From Cranoglanis bouderius (taxonomy: Eukaryota > Chordata > Actinopteri > Siluriformes > Cranoglanididae), in contig CM042543.1 of the NCBI GenBank assembly GCA_023630585.1, positions 18,707,260 to 18,771,259 on the forward strand: DNA of 64,000 nt, in the 5' to 3' direction. Below the pieces are notes generated by a model. The model saw only the letters and a list, made by a program, of their open reading frames with translations, was not told the DNA's origin and did not search any database. Below, in pieces: positions 13,284 through 27,687 of this stretch. Each line of letters begins with the position of its first letter. The first letter of the stretch is position 1. The position numbers and the translations under genes are program-made.

Positions 13284-16200
13284 ATTGATGTGAACTGTGT
13301 GTGTATTCCACTGAGCTTTTTACAGCTACAGGAAAGTGAGGTCATTTCCTTTGCTGTTCAGGGCTTTCTCCTGATATACACAATGACTAGATGCTGGACA
13401 CGGGCCAAAAAAGGAGTGGGGAATGGAAGTTGGGCCAAAGCACTGCTCTTTAATGACACCAGTTGTAAACAGAACCGTTTGGTTTGTAGCTTTTTTCAGG
13501 CTTGGTTGTGTTAACAAAATGAATCTAATCTATTTCACTTTAAATCTAAACAGCTGTTTTTCTTAGAACTCTCACCCTGCACATATGGCCCTTTTTCTGG
13601 GTGCTCCCTCACACGCAGGGCCAGTGGCTTTTTCTGGTCCGCCCCTCTCAGCAGATCACGCACTCGCTCGTTGTAGATCTCTAAGAAACTGGAGAAGGAG
13701 AGGGAGGGAAAACTAATAATCTCCTTACAACAAGTTTCATGCCTAAACAAAGAGTGCATAACCTACTGCTGGGTCATACATAGGACACAAATACACAAAC
13801 ACATGTGTGCAGTGCTCTCTTACCTAACTTCAACCCTGCAGTTCTGTCCATCAGGAGAGTCTATACCAGATCGAAACAACCCCTGCAATTATGGAAAGAA
13901 AGATACCTGGTGAAAATCCTCTGCATGAACCAAAAGTGATGATTGCAAAATATTACATTTCCTATCAGAAGCTTACCTGACAAATCCTTGGCGTCAATCC
14001 AATAGAATCCTGCATATGAAAGAAGGGATGAAGTGATTAAATTTATGCATTACATTTAAGTGACCTATCATAGTTGTGTACTAGGCAAAGCCTGCACTGT
14101 GTTACTCACTGGATTGCCCATCATGGTGTAGGTCTTCCCTGAGCCTGTCTGTCCATACGCAAACAGACAGACATTGTAGCCTTCAGTTGCTCCAGCCAAC
14201 ACGCACATACCCAGATCCTGGAAAACCTACAAAAAAGGACACATACACTCATTTGTTTTCACATTGACAGCTCTATAATTGTTACCAAACTTTTAAAAAA
14301 TGACATGAGACTCCACTGGACCAGTGAAGCAGTTTTGCATGGACCACAGAGACTGCATTTTCACAAGGACCAGATATTAATGGAACACATTTTATTAAGT
14401 ATAGGACAACAATTCATTTGCAGAATGTCTTTGTTGACATTACTGTACAGGCTTCAGATATTCTGTAGTTAATATAGGGAAAACTATCCACAGCTCTACA
14501 ATGATAGATTATGAACTAGATACAATTCGTTAAGTCTGCATGAATTGCATTTGCGTATAGGAGATGTGATTTGAAGTCAATATTGGGCTGTTAATTGGAG
14601 TGCCAAGGTATTTCTAGCCACCTTGTGTCACTCATGAGCGCCGACTGTTTCAGTCTCTTAAGCTGGACTGAAATTTAGGCCACAAGCTCTGAATGTCTTT
14701 TGTTTTCTGACAAAATGAACGGGTCATAACATGCTGTTGAAAAACTTCAGCACCTGGAACACAGAGTAAAAGCAGACGAAGAATGAGAATAGAAAGAGAG
14801 AGGGAGAAAAATTAATGGTTCTGAGGGTGTTGGTATGAGCATGTGGAGGTCCTGAACTCAAGCTGCTCCATGTGTTTTCTTTTTCACTCTCTTTACTGAG
14901 AAAGCACCAGCAGAGTCCAGGACATGCCCTTCACACACACTGGCAGGCTAGCACAAACACAGACAGCACATTCTCTGCATACACAGCATTTGGCCTTCAA
15001 CAAACACATACTGAGAAAGGTGGGAGTTTTACTAGCTTTCCAGGTCAGATTTACCTCAGAAAAACAGATCAAATCCATATTGATATTCTATAGAAGCACA
15101 TGCAGGTCTGAAGTAGTCAGCCTAAATGGAGATCATTTTTAAACATCCTTTCATTTCAAGAACAATGAATAGACCATTTGTGTGCAACAGGAAAGTTAAA
15201 TAGTTCAAAGCAAGGGTGCAAAACCAAATGCTTTTTAGGCCATTTCATAGATCAAATATTGACATGGCGCAATTCTACAATAGTGAGACTACAAACGACC
15301 TTGTCTACGTGCCAGCCAAGCTCCAGTGACACATTGACACCCTTGGTATGATACATGTGACCACACTCATAACTGTACGGTGGAGAAATTGAAGAGCACA
15401 TCCGGCACACCTCTCAACTTCAAACAGCTCCTCACCTGCCCTGCTGTGTACAAAAGGTGTGTGAGGGTTTAGGTAAGATAGACAAATCTGCCCTCTGCCC
15501 TCTGTGAAAGTTGTAAGTCAGCAAAATAAAAGTCACTCCAAAGCTACTGTAAGGCAGATTAACTAACACTACTCAGCTGGATTGATGTAGTCTAGCAGTT
15601 TCCACCCTCCTAGTGGGCATTCTGAATAGGGGCTAATTGGCATGCAGTCTACAGGATGAGTGGATCAGCAGCAGCTTTCTAAAGAGTGCTGGCACTCCTG
15701 TCCACTTTTCACTTAATTAGCCTGAGCTTGACTCCTCTGCCTTAAGAAATCAATGAGGAGCTTGTTCAAAAAAAAAAAAAAAAAAAATCACACTTCACTG
15801 GGCTAGGGTCACTTACAGGTTTCACTGTCACAGAAAAGACTCAATCTCTTTGTGAATCTAACACGCTCTACCGCAATACATAATAGCCTAGAGCCACGGT
15901 TCTGAAAGTGGGGTCCGGGAACTTCCAGGGGTTTGTGAAGGGGGTCCATGATTTAGACTAGAGTGTTTGAGTGACATTTCTTATATCCCATTTGCCTAGT
16001 TATTATTATTGTTATTTGCACCTGCCCTCTCTATATTGTTCAACTAATTTAGTTAGTTAATTAAACCACAGCAACCCTGACCAGGCAGTTACTAAGGATG
16101 AGTGAATGAACGCTGTAAATGCATTACAGTGTACAGGGACAAAAAAAAAATGCTTTCTGTGGGATCCCAGTCCCGATGCACTCCTCTAGTCACAACAAGA

Positions 16201-18988
16201 TGCAATATGCCTAGGCTCTATGTATTTCAGCATATCATATTCAGCATATCTCCATTTACCCAGGGTGCTCTATTCCTGCCACTTCCCATCATTATAACAC
16301 TATTAATATACCATGTCCTGCATGGGAAAAACAGCCTCCAGTGTGCGTAGAACTGAGATTCATTTAAAGTAGAGTCGAGTCTGTGAAGCAAAGCAAGAAT
16401 ATCAACAGGAAGCTCATGGCTCTCTGAGCCTGTGTTTGAGTGTATGCATGTGTTCCTGAAGGAAATCCATATGAAAACAACAGCACACATACACGAGCCT
16501 TAGTTGGCCTTCCTTTTCTTGCCCCAGCCTTAAAAAAAAGCAAACATGCTCATACAACTGGCACCAAGTGTAAATCAGAATACAGCAGATAATTTGGAGG
16601 GAAAATGAAGAATCAAGAGGTTTAATCCAGTCAAAAAAGAAAAGACCCTTCAGTCAATCCAAGGGTATACCCAGAAGGTCAAATGACCTTATATATTAGG
16701 CAAAAGTTGCCATTCCATAATACACATCAAACACAACAGCGGCCTCAGTATAGTAGCTTGAGTAGTTTATAAAGTAATGCTTATAAAGTCACAGAAAAAT
16801 CAAGAGGAAAAAAGTAGTGAGGAGAAATAGTGCCTATATGACATGTGTAATAAGTCCACTTTAGCAAAAGCCCTTTAATCACTGTTTGTGGTAGACTGCA
16901 GAGAGGAGACTGGTTCATGTGGCTGACCCAATAGCAGGCCCTAGGAAACTCCTTATTAGTGATTTCTTGAGGAAAAGCAACTGAAGTCTGCTGAACCACA
17001 GCCTAATATGTCACTGGCACCATATTTTCTGAGCCAGAGCTAGGGAGGTATACGCTGCATAAGTTCTGATGAGGTTGTGGTGCCAGAAGAACATGTGCCC
17101 TCACACACGGCAGCTTGCCTGAGAGCTGTATGGAGACGATCATGCAATACACAATTAAATGACTTCATTCTGAAACTGAGAGCACAGATCCAGCTCCATA
17201 ACATTCACAGCTTGCGACCGTTTCATCCCAAACTGCATACTATAATTATGAATAGTGTGCCAAAATAGTATGCCAAATGGAGACTGTGGGGATTAGATGA
17301 TTATAACTGACAATCTGATGGTATTAAGATAGTTAACCACCTTCAGTAAGGTCAAAGCAGATACAGTTTCTCTTGCTGGCTGGATAATGAGTTACAACGT
17401 CATATAGGCTTAACTGCCATTTCACACATCATGAATTCAAGTATTTTCTTCACATGCAGAAAATTATCAGGAGCTCTTAAGCACACAAGGACTGGATTGT
17501 AATATACACTATATGGCCAAAGATTATAGACACCTGACCATCACACCTATATGTTGCTTCCCCAAACTGTTGCCACAATGTTGGAAGCACATAATTGTAT
17601 AGGATGTTATTGTTTGCTGAAGCATTACAATTTCCCTTCATTGGAACTAAGGGACCAAAACATGATCCAGCATGACATTGCTCCTGTGCAAGTCAAGGTC
17701 CATGAAGACATGGTATGCCAAGGCTGGAGTGAAAGAACTTAAGTGGCCTGCACAAAGTCCTAACTTTAACCCCACTGAACACATTTGGGATGAATTGGAA
17801 CACCAAATGAACCAAATATAACAGCAAAGGCCGGACTAAATCTGGAACGGGACATTCAATAAGCACATATTGGCATGATGGTCATCTGTTCACGAACTTT
17901 TAGCTATATACAGTAGTATATATCAACACTGCAAGCATTGCAACATCACAAGCTTCACCTATTTCCTAACAATCTTGTTCTGACTAGTAAAATCCATTTA
18001 AGACTAAGCTCTCTCAGTCTAGCAGATTAATAATGAAAAAATGCAAAAAGGTGGATGAACTTTGCATAACATTGTTCAAGATACAGGATACAGGATATTT
18101 GTTCAGGGTTTCTTAGTGTTTCTTAGTGACTTCAGCCAGGCAGGTCAACATTGGAACGCTGTACTGGACAGCTGGAAAATAACTTAAGCCCCATGAAACA
18201 AGAGGAACAAGTGGTGACAAATGTGCTACTAAAAATTGTAGTTGTTGTCTATATACTGTATTATCTCTGTTTTAATGTCATGTTTGAACATTATTGGTTT
18301 AATTTAATGGATATGCCAAGTTCAATATCCTGTTTATAGCCTCATGTTTAGGTACATGACGCATACAGTACAGTCCCGGGGGGGGGTTGATTGGAGGGAT
18401 TTCACTGGCTGGCCACGACTCAATTGCCTCATCAGGCATACTTTCACAGAATTTTGTAGGTCAAGTTTGCATGGTGGGACAGAGAAGAGGGGAATGGCAT
18501 TTATCAGCCTCCTGTTGCTAAATCAAATCAAGGCCAAATTAAGAGGCAGAAAAATTTTATGGGATGATTTAAAACTCCACACTGGAGGCATGGTTGTCCA
18601 TGGATGGTACAGCCAGAGTGTGCTCTGTTGCTACTCAATGGACAGTCATCGTTTCTGGAAATATGGATAAATGCTGTAAAAAACCTCATTATTGCCTTTG
18701 TTAGTATGTTTACTGAGTAACATACAAGATCTTCTGTTTCCTCCCCCATTAACAATAACTTTTTTTTTTTTTTTGAATGCTCATCCACCAATCCAAAATC
18801 CAAATGTCAGTCTGTGAATAAGTTAACCAGAGTGTGTGCAGTGACGAAGAAACAGCTGCTGGCATACGATACACACACAGTGCGTCTATTATTTTTCAAG
18901 ACTAGCAGTGCATACAGACACACAGACGGAGAAATACCAAGGGCATAATCAAACCTCACACTGAATCCAAAGGAAGAGCAGGAGATAT

Positions 18989-19021
<33 letters not shown>

Positions 19022-19022
19022 T

Positions 19023-19090
<68 letters not shown>

Positions 19091-20771
19091 GAGAGGAGGG
19101 GAGAAAAGAGAAAAGAAGAAAATAAGAGAAACAGAAAACACAAGAGCTGACTTCACTTGGAAAAGAAAACCAGCATTGTGTGCTGGCTTTTGACCAGTGA
19201 CGTCCACGCAGTGCAATCTTTCATTTAAGCAGCTGTGCTGTTGGGTGCAGAGAGGTCTGGAATTCCCTCTTCCCTCCACCCCACAACGATCTCCACTGTC
19301 TGCTTTGTTTCTCAGCCTAGCTCATGCACTACACACTTGCATCAGTGCATTTGTTCTATGGCTCACATGTACCTCCTGCTTAATACACAAACTAGACGAG
19401 ATTTCAGAAACTGTCTAAAGTTGTAAGCTCTGAGCATATGAGCACAACAGTTGGCTTCCATTACTCCTCTTTATCTGCTCTGCTTCATGGCCTAGACAAA
19501 CTCCCCCTCCTCTGTGGGTCCTTCTTCCTGTTCCATCAAAACTTGAATGTACACAGACCTTCTGTTCTTCTAGATCATCTACAAGCTCTCACTATAAATT
19601 TTCATACATAGCCATATCAAGGTCAGGAAAGTGAAGAATGAAAGACAAAGACTGAAAGTGGAGCTGGTTTCTCCTTCACTGGCAGATTTATGGTGAAACT
19701 GTCTCTCAGGAGTGACTCCAGAGCAATGCTACTGCTGGTAAAGTCTCAGCTTACAGCTGCATGCTCAAAAGCAATTTAACATCAACATGCTGCTTCAGAA
19801 GAGCCTGCTGTTACAATCGAGTTCAAGAAAACTGGACTGAAAGATTTAAACCAGGCATGGTGTAAATATTGCTATGGAAGCTGAACACAATTAGATTATG
19901 TTGTCTATTTTAATTTATTTATTGTCGATTTTTTGTGCCAATGTTAAGACCTCATTTTCAGTTTTAACATGTCAAATATAAAAATACTTTTAAAAAAATA
20001 AATTAATAAATTTAAAAAAAAAACTCATACTTTAGAGAAATTGTCTATTTCTGTGTAAACTGAAGATATCTTCCATATGCCAAGTATGTTATAAGTAAAC
20101 TTTATGGCATAATCTGCATGGACACAGGTTTAAACCAGCAAAACTAACTGCAGGCTACTGTTCTGCAGCCACTTTTGGTTGACCTTCCCCATATAGATGT
20201 GACTCTAAGATGTGTATGCTACAGTAGCTCAACAGCCGTTACAGTTATTTTCAGTTTAACGCACACTCCTGCCTCATGAGGATGGGAAACCCCGATTCAT
20301 CTGATATTTGTGAGACTCAATTGCATTAGAAAACACAAATGAGATGACATTTAGAATCAAAGATTAGAGGATTAGATTAGAATCGAAGATTAGAATCAAA
20401 GCTTATATTCATAACACATGAATTAAAATTTCAAACATTTCTTATTATTAAGGACGGTAATTCATATACAGGTTAGGACTTTTAAAATACTCATGGACAG
20501 CCTGGAATTTGTATTAGTCCCATGTAGGTAATAAATTCCAGGCTGAGTCTGAGCCACTTTTGTAGCAGTGTAGAGTGACTGAATTTGGTTCCTCAAATTT
20601 GTGATCGTTGTGGGGCATCAATAATGATGATGTAGTGACTATGCAAATTAATCAGGTGACTTCTAGCAACTTTTTTGAACATGAATTACCGGTTTCCCAT
20701 GCAAAGAGTTGGCTACATGGGTGACTATCCTAACTTTACACAGCGCATAAGAGAAACACCAGATATTCCGA

Positions 20772-20850
<79 letters not shown>

Positions 20851-22000
20851 CTGTTAAAATACAGCAAGCATGCTAACTAGCAAATACAAAATATTTATAA
20901 CTATTGGAATGCCAATTTATCACACAATTAAAATACACCTGTTTTCATCTTAGGTGCTAATTCCCCGTTAACAAGTACATGCCATGTTAGTATCACATAA
21001 GACTTCAAAGTAAAGACTGCTTGTGTAACAAACACAGAATACTTGCCTAACATTAGCATTTAGTTCCCATTTTGGTATTTTTTGGGAACCATTTCCACTC
21101 ATAACAGGAATTCTGCCAAATAGGTATTTTTATTTTGTAATAAAAACCAACATTCTGAAAACATTCTCTTATACGTAGTTTCATAAAGTTAGCCAAAGGC
21201 TGCTTTCAGGTATTCATTTTTTTTAACTACAAACTAACATTCTCAGGGTAACATTTCCACAGTGCTCTTGGAGAACGTTCCCATACCATACTTGGAGGCA
21301 TGTTACTTCAATATTTTTGAGGTTATGTTCCCATAACATTCCTAACTCTTAACTTAGCAACCTAGCAGTTGGGAACTAGTTACAAACAGAACAAGGTAGC
21401 TAGAGATCTCAACTCATCATATCAAATAAGCTAAACATAAGAAGTCTCTGAAGGTTTTTTTCCCCACCTTTTTCTCCCCTTGGTCACCTGCCAGCTCCCA
21501 CCCACCAGTCAGCTCTCCACTATTATACAATAGCAACTAACTGGGGAGGGTGAAGGTTAACATGTGTTTCCTCAGAGCCATGAATCCAGCCAATCGCATC
21601 TTTTCAAACTGCATCGCAAGGTAGCGTAACACACATGGAGGAAAATGCTAACTACCCTCTTCTAAATACACAAGCTCATATATAGGCCTGTAATTGGCTA
21701 GTATCACTGTGATTTACAGGGGTGACAGAGTAATGCCATCCGTCCCAACCAGGAAGCTCCAATGGATGACTGTGGCATCGTTGGGATTTATACTCGCCCA
21801 CTAAAAGTATTGCTGTTACTGTCCACTGAAAGGATTATTGTTAACATAGTGAAGTCCACACATGTGAGTGAAGCAGCTCCTGCTTCCTCCTAGAGGACTA
21901 CAATAAGTCTCTCCCACTGACAAAGTCATAGGTCATATGAGGAATATCTGCCTCAGGCCTATGCTATAATCTCTGACATCTCTGACTTTGCAGAATTGAG

Positions 22001-22093
<93 letters not shown>

Positions 22094-25000
22094 GAGGAGA
22101 AGTGATGCCTGCCCAGTGACATTGACTGTGTGTGTCAGAGTTGGGTTTCGGACATAGCACACAAAGAGCGGTTTGAGGAGGAACACTGAGGAAAAGAAAG
22201 CCTTCTGCTCACACAGAGATACACATGAATCTAATCAGCCAGTTACACAAAGTAGATTTATAAAAAATGTAATTAGATCTAAATTAGATAAAACTGGATA
22301 AGATCACCCCTGTGACTCGGATGGACATCCTAAGTGTTTTGATTCATTTGCAGGCAGCTTGCTTCCAGAGATTTTGACTGTCTTCTAATTCCAGAGTGGT
22401 TTGGCTGGCATGCATCAGCCTCCACAACCCTAAAACACAGCTCGTCATCGCTACAGCAACACAACAGTGTTGGGGGTAAACATGCATGTGATGGCACTCA
22501 CCTCCTCCTGTGATGCATAGTTGGGTGCCTCGGGGTTCACGGACCAGTAGCAGTAATCAAAGCCAAACTCTCTCTCTCTGGAGTCACCTGGAGCCTCGGC
22601 TCGCCCATCCAGACGCCCATCCAGCTGTAAAAAGAAAAATATGGAGCGAGAGAGAGTGAAAGAGGAAAAAGAGAAGGAGAACTCAAGACCCAGAGGAGAG
22701 AGTGTGAGAAAACATCACATCTCCAATGCCAAAACTGCAAACCTCCAATGAGGTCATATCCTATGAGGGAGTAGTTTAAGCATCAATTACTGATACCAAA
22801 CACATGTGTAGCCAGCATCCTTTCATTATGCGCTTATGAAACAATGACAGAGGATAACTCATAGCATACAACCTTCTCATAAAATCTTATTTGCAATTTA
22901 AGTTTTCTAAAGAAACTGGACTGTTTCTGCTGGAAATTTTACTCCACTTTAACAAATGATGCATAAATCGTTGCACAGCCTGTACTTGGGTGGTCAGAAG
23001 CAGAGCTTACGGGCAATAAAGTCCCAGTCCTTTCTAAAGCTCAACAGAAGAAATAAATGATTTGACTATCCACGAATGGCTGACATTTAGAAAACCGCTG
23101 TTCCATTTAGCGTCAGCATAAAGCAGTAAACACATCACTGCAAATGTGAAATGCACACACAGTCCTCAGCAGTTTATCAGCTCTATTAAACAGACCTGAC
23201 CTGCATCAATGGCCATTCAGCTGTGTCATTTATGTACGCTATGCCATGTCATGGTACGACAGCAGGGAAAGGAGCATGCAGAAACATGCTACTTGTCGCC
23301 AATGGCAACGGTGTGTTTGCGGCTGTAGTGAAGCACTTTCCTGGCTCTGTTCAGCATGAGTTACCTCACAACTCTACATGGCTTTACTACAGCCATTAAA
23401 GCTCTGCTGTTAAATTTAGATCCAGCAATTTTTACAAGCTGAGCTTAAGTAATGTGCCTCATTACTGCAATCCTTGTGCTATTCATATTTGATTAGACTT
23501 CAGATTTGTAAGGCAGGATGCATACTCATACTGTGTATAATACCAGGGATATCTAACTTCTCTGCATTCTAATGTCTCCCTAAGAGAACCCTGATGTCGG
23601 ACCAGCCTCATGTCCTACATCCTCAATCAGGCTGAACAAGTGTAAAAACACATCAAAGATCTAGAAAGCTTCATACATTTCATACATTTACCACCGCTTT
23701 ATCCAATGATTGTGTACATGTAGCCAAATAATACGTTCAAACTCTGACTGATGGCTCAATCAGAATATAAACGTTCATGTATACACCTCAGTCAGAAAAG
23801 TAAACTGATAATAAGGATTCTGAATAAGGTTTTTTTCAGACTGAATGAGGTGGGTAATCTTGTTATTTATCCATTAAATAGAAGAATAGCCTTTGTATCT
23901 GAATACCTTATCAAAATCTGGTGATGTGATGGACATCTTTTTAAGGCAGATGCAGGATGGGAACTGACCTCAGTTAAGTTGTCTTAGCATTTAGAATTCA
24001 TCCAGCAAGGATGCAGAACATAGACAAAAATTTTTTTAAAGGGGGCTTAAGGGGTTATTCCCAGATGGTTGCGTTTAATGTTGGTAACATTAGAAGATTA
24101 TTAAGGCGTTATACTAATTGATAATATGTGCACTTCATTTTCTTTTAAACAACCAGTGTATGCTTCCTGAATGCTGGGCAAAATTTAAATGCTTGATCTT
24201 GATGCTTGTTTTTCTCACTTTCTCGTTATAATCACACCTGGATGAGGTTTTACAGTGATGCAAATAATCTAAACTCATGTAGCATGACTGAAACGCTAAA
24301 CGTGCTGAATCCATACACTCCTCTTTGTTGTGGTAACATTGGTACTATACCCTGCATTAATATGCATGTAATGTGCATGTTAACTGAGATTTTATACCAA
24401 GTGTTTAGGATACAAATAAACAGTTCATTTGGAATCTGCATAGAATTAAGCAGTGTGTGTGTGTGTGTGTATGTTTCTCTTTCTCCAGCTGTGTATCGTA
24501 TAGCCTCCTGTCCCGTGCCTGTATTAGCCAATCAACTGTCTCTATCAATTGCCCTACAATCTCTAAATAACTTCTCATGGGACAAGAGTAAGCCAAAGAC
24601 TTTGTTTTTGTTTCCTCCCGCTTTCTCTTTCCACACTGACAGCGGCTAACCCCAGCACAGCCTGACTTCTCTTCAATCTTCACAAATGTCACTCGAAGCT
24701 GTGTTCCCTCCTCTGGATTCCTGTAGCTGTCTACATACTATTTAAAACCTTGATACTTGACTACGCAGGCAACTTGATGGTATTCATCAAATCTTAAACA
24801 GTAGCTCAATGGCCAGTGAGCTATGCGTACAGCTCAACCTAACCCACTACTCTTCAAGAAAAAAGAAAAGCAAGTGTCAAAGTCTGCATATGTTATATTG
24901 GCACCCATGTGGTAGAGGAACGTTTCTCTGGCTGTCCATCTCTGTGTTTAAACACATAATGAAGACCCACATCGTCAGTGAGAACTAGAAATGTCTTGTG

Positions 25001-27640
25001 TTCTCTTATGCTGCAGCCTTATGACTCCTGTTACTGTTAATATCCTTATATTGAAGGGATGATTTGCACTACAGCATGCCATAATTGTAAATGTAAACCA
25101 GATGTGAGACTTCAGTCTTTCCATTAGTTCATTAAAGAAATGACTGATGCTATATTTGGATCTTAATGTTACTAACAAGATGATTAAGAATTAATTATAT
25201 ACTGTATTTGAGCAGATCCGTTCTATGGCAAAGCTTTTCATGTACATGATTTAAAACATAGACAAACAGTAAAGTCGCGATCTCTCTTTTTCTGGCTGTA
25301 TGCTGGATTTTCTTGTTAGCACTGTTGGCATCTCTGCTGACATCAGATTGTGGATCAGTGCCTCTTTAGGCATATTATATTTATGCTGACCATTTATACG
25401 GCATATTTACTGACCAATAACTGTCATGCATATAATAATGTTGACATATCGGCATAACAAGATTTCAATAACTCAAAAACAAACCTATTTAACGACACCG
25501 AACATATAATTCTTGAAAAACAAACAAACTGAGATACACAAATAGATTAGACAGTAAACAACATACTACAACAATAACAATGTCATTAAAAATGCAATGT
25601 TCTATACTGATGTAGTGAATCTTGAACTAATTCAGAATAAACATTGTCTGTACATATGTTTATATAGCAACATATCTAATCTAATATCTAACGTGAAGAT
25701 GAAGTGAATATGTAATAATTGTTACTAAATGTATTTTAGTTCTGCAGCAAACTTTTACAAAATTGCACTGTTCCGAGGTCAATCAGCAAAAACAGACACT
25801 CTGAGACATCCTGACACACACAAACATCCCGCAAATCAGGTTATGTAACGTTGGTTTCAGTCAGAAGACAGAGGTATGGAATTCAGGGTTAGAATAAGCG
25901 CACTTCTACACTTTTAACTCATGTTTAACTACATGGTTGTTAAGTGAGTAAGTCTGTGTGGAAGCTTTGATGAGGTGACTACAAACCAAATGTTTGTATG
26001 TGTAGTGGGTACTTTCAATAAACAGCAGTGTAATCGTGCGGGAAGTGGACAATCTCCACTCGCTTCCTGTTCACGTGATACCCCAAGATCATCACTGCAC
26101 TCAAATCTTTTTTCCCCCTTTTAATCCTGCATGTGTTTACACAGCAGAACTCTGGTTTATTGTATTTCACTAAATCTATGTATTGTTGCTCCATTACACC
26201 AATTATTATCTGTGGTTGAAACCTCAAAGCCTTGAAACTCAGAACTTACCTTCACATTTCTTACTCTCACCACTTTGTCCTCCACCTGTACAGCTATTCT
26301 CCCTCCATCCACACTTTCCCTGTGGGACAAGACAGAAGAAGCTGACATCCGATATAACATCTGCGTATCAAAAAATGATGTCTTTAAAACAAGAACATGA
26401 CGTTTTGTTCTTTCCAGGGCAACTGAAGTCCAAACTGTTTTGTGCTGCTACTACACAAGTTTAGATTTTAATGCACTCATTCTAATATGTTATTGTTTCC
26501 ATAGAAGGGATTTGTGAACCTATTTTAAAAAGTGTTGATGTGGTAGAGTTTTTTTCCTGTGAGGAGATGTTTGTTTAGCATTTTTGGAAGGAGTTTCCAG
26601 TGTCAGCACTTTAGGATGGAGGGCTTTGAAGTTTCTTGATAACATGATAAGCTACATTTTTGTCTTATTATCTTCAAAAAAAAAAAGAGAGAGAGAGAGA
26701 AAACATGGATAGAATGACTGTTTAAATCTGTTAACAAGAATTAGAAAAATAACAAGAATTAACTTGTTTCACGGACGTTCCATCACATGAAACATAACTA
26801 CAGGGTGTCCCAAAAATCTCCATAGACTAGAGGAAATTAACACTTTTTGCAAAATGTCTTCCAAAATTCTCCATACTTAGTTTATATAATGTATTGAAAT
26901 CATTCTCATTTTCATCACACACGACACTGTTGCCAAACTTATTAACAAATTCAAAAAGACTGGAAGTGTTCCGGACCAACCGAGAAGTGGAAATCCACAA
27001 ACATCCACTAACAAAGGCACAACACGACATGGTGCTGACATACAGTATATAGTCCCCTATGTATGGAGACTTTTGCGACACCATGTATGAATGCAGAAAA
27101 AGTATGGAATGTCATTCTTTAAATAAAAACACAGAGTTGTTAAATTGTTGGGATATAAGAGGGATAAAACACTTCAGGAAGCACTATTATTGGAAAATAA
27201 ACCCCCCGTTGTTGATTATTTCCTATTACAGCATGCCACGTCGAGTTTTATTACTTACTGTATGATTAGAGAATACTTGTTAACCCATTAAACCCATCGT
27301 CAGAGCCAGACACATATTCCTCACGTTCATAACTATAAACATTTTCTATTAGTTCAGAGTAGTTACTGAATACTAGGGTTTATGATGAAACTTTAAGGCA
27401 TTAAGCCAAAATTCAAATTAAAATGCCGTTACTTAAAAAGGCAATCATTTCAAAATTCCTCCCTGGTGATTTTATTCATCATCCATACAGACGAGTGAAA
27501 ACAGTGTGAAGTGGTTCGTCTCTGAGACTCTACTCTGTGCTGTGCTGCACTGCAAACTCCAGAGTGTGTCAAACAGAAATGAAAACAGATTAGTGAACAA
27601 CTCCTCCATGAGCTGCACAGCTGAGGGAAAGCAGACTTGC

Positions 27641-27687
<47 letters not shown>

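Noticed and set aside
24206..24649. 147-codon plus-strand frame in stard9 intron 2
   Set aside because: No domain, no splice support and part of it crosses a GT microsatellite; probably chance.
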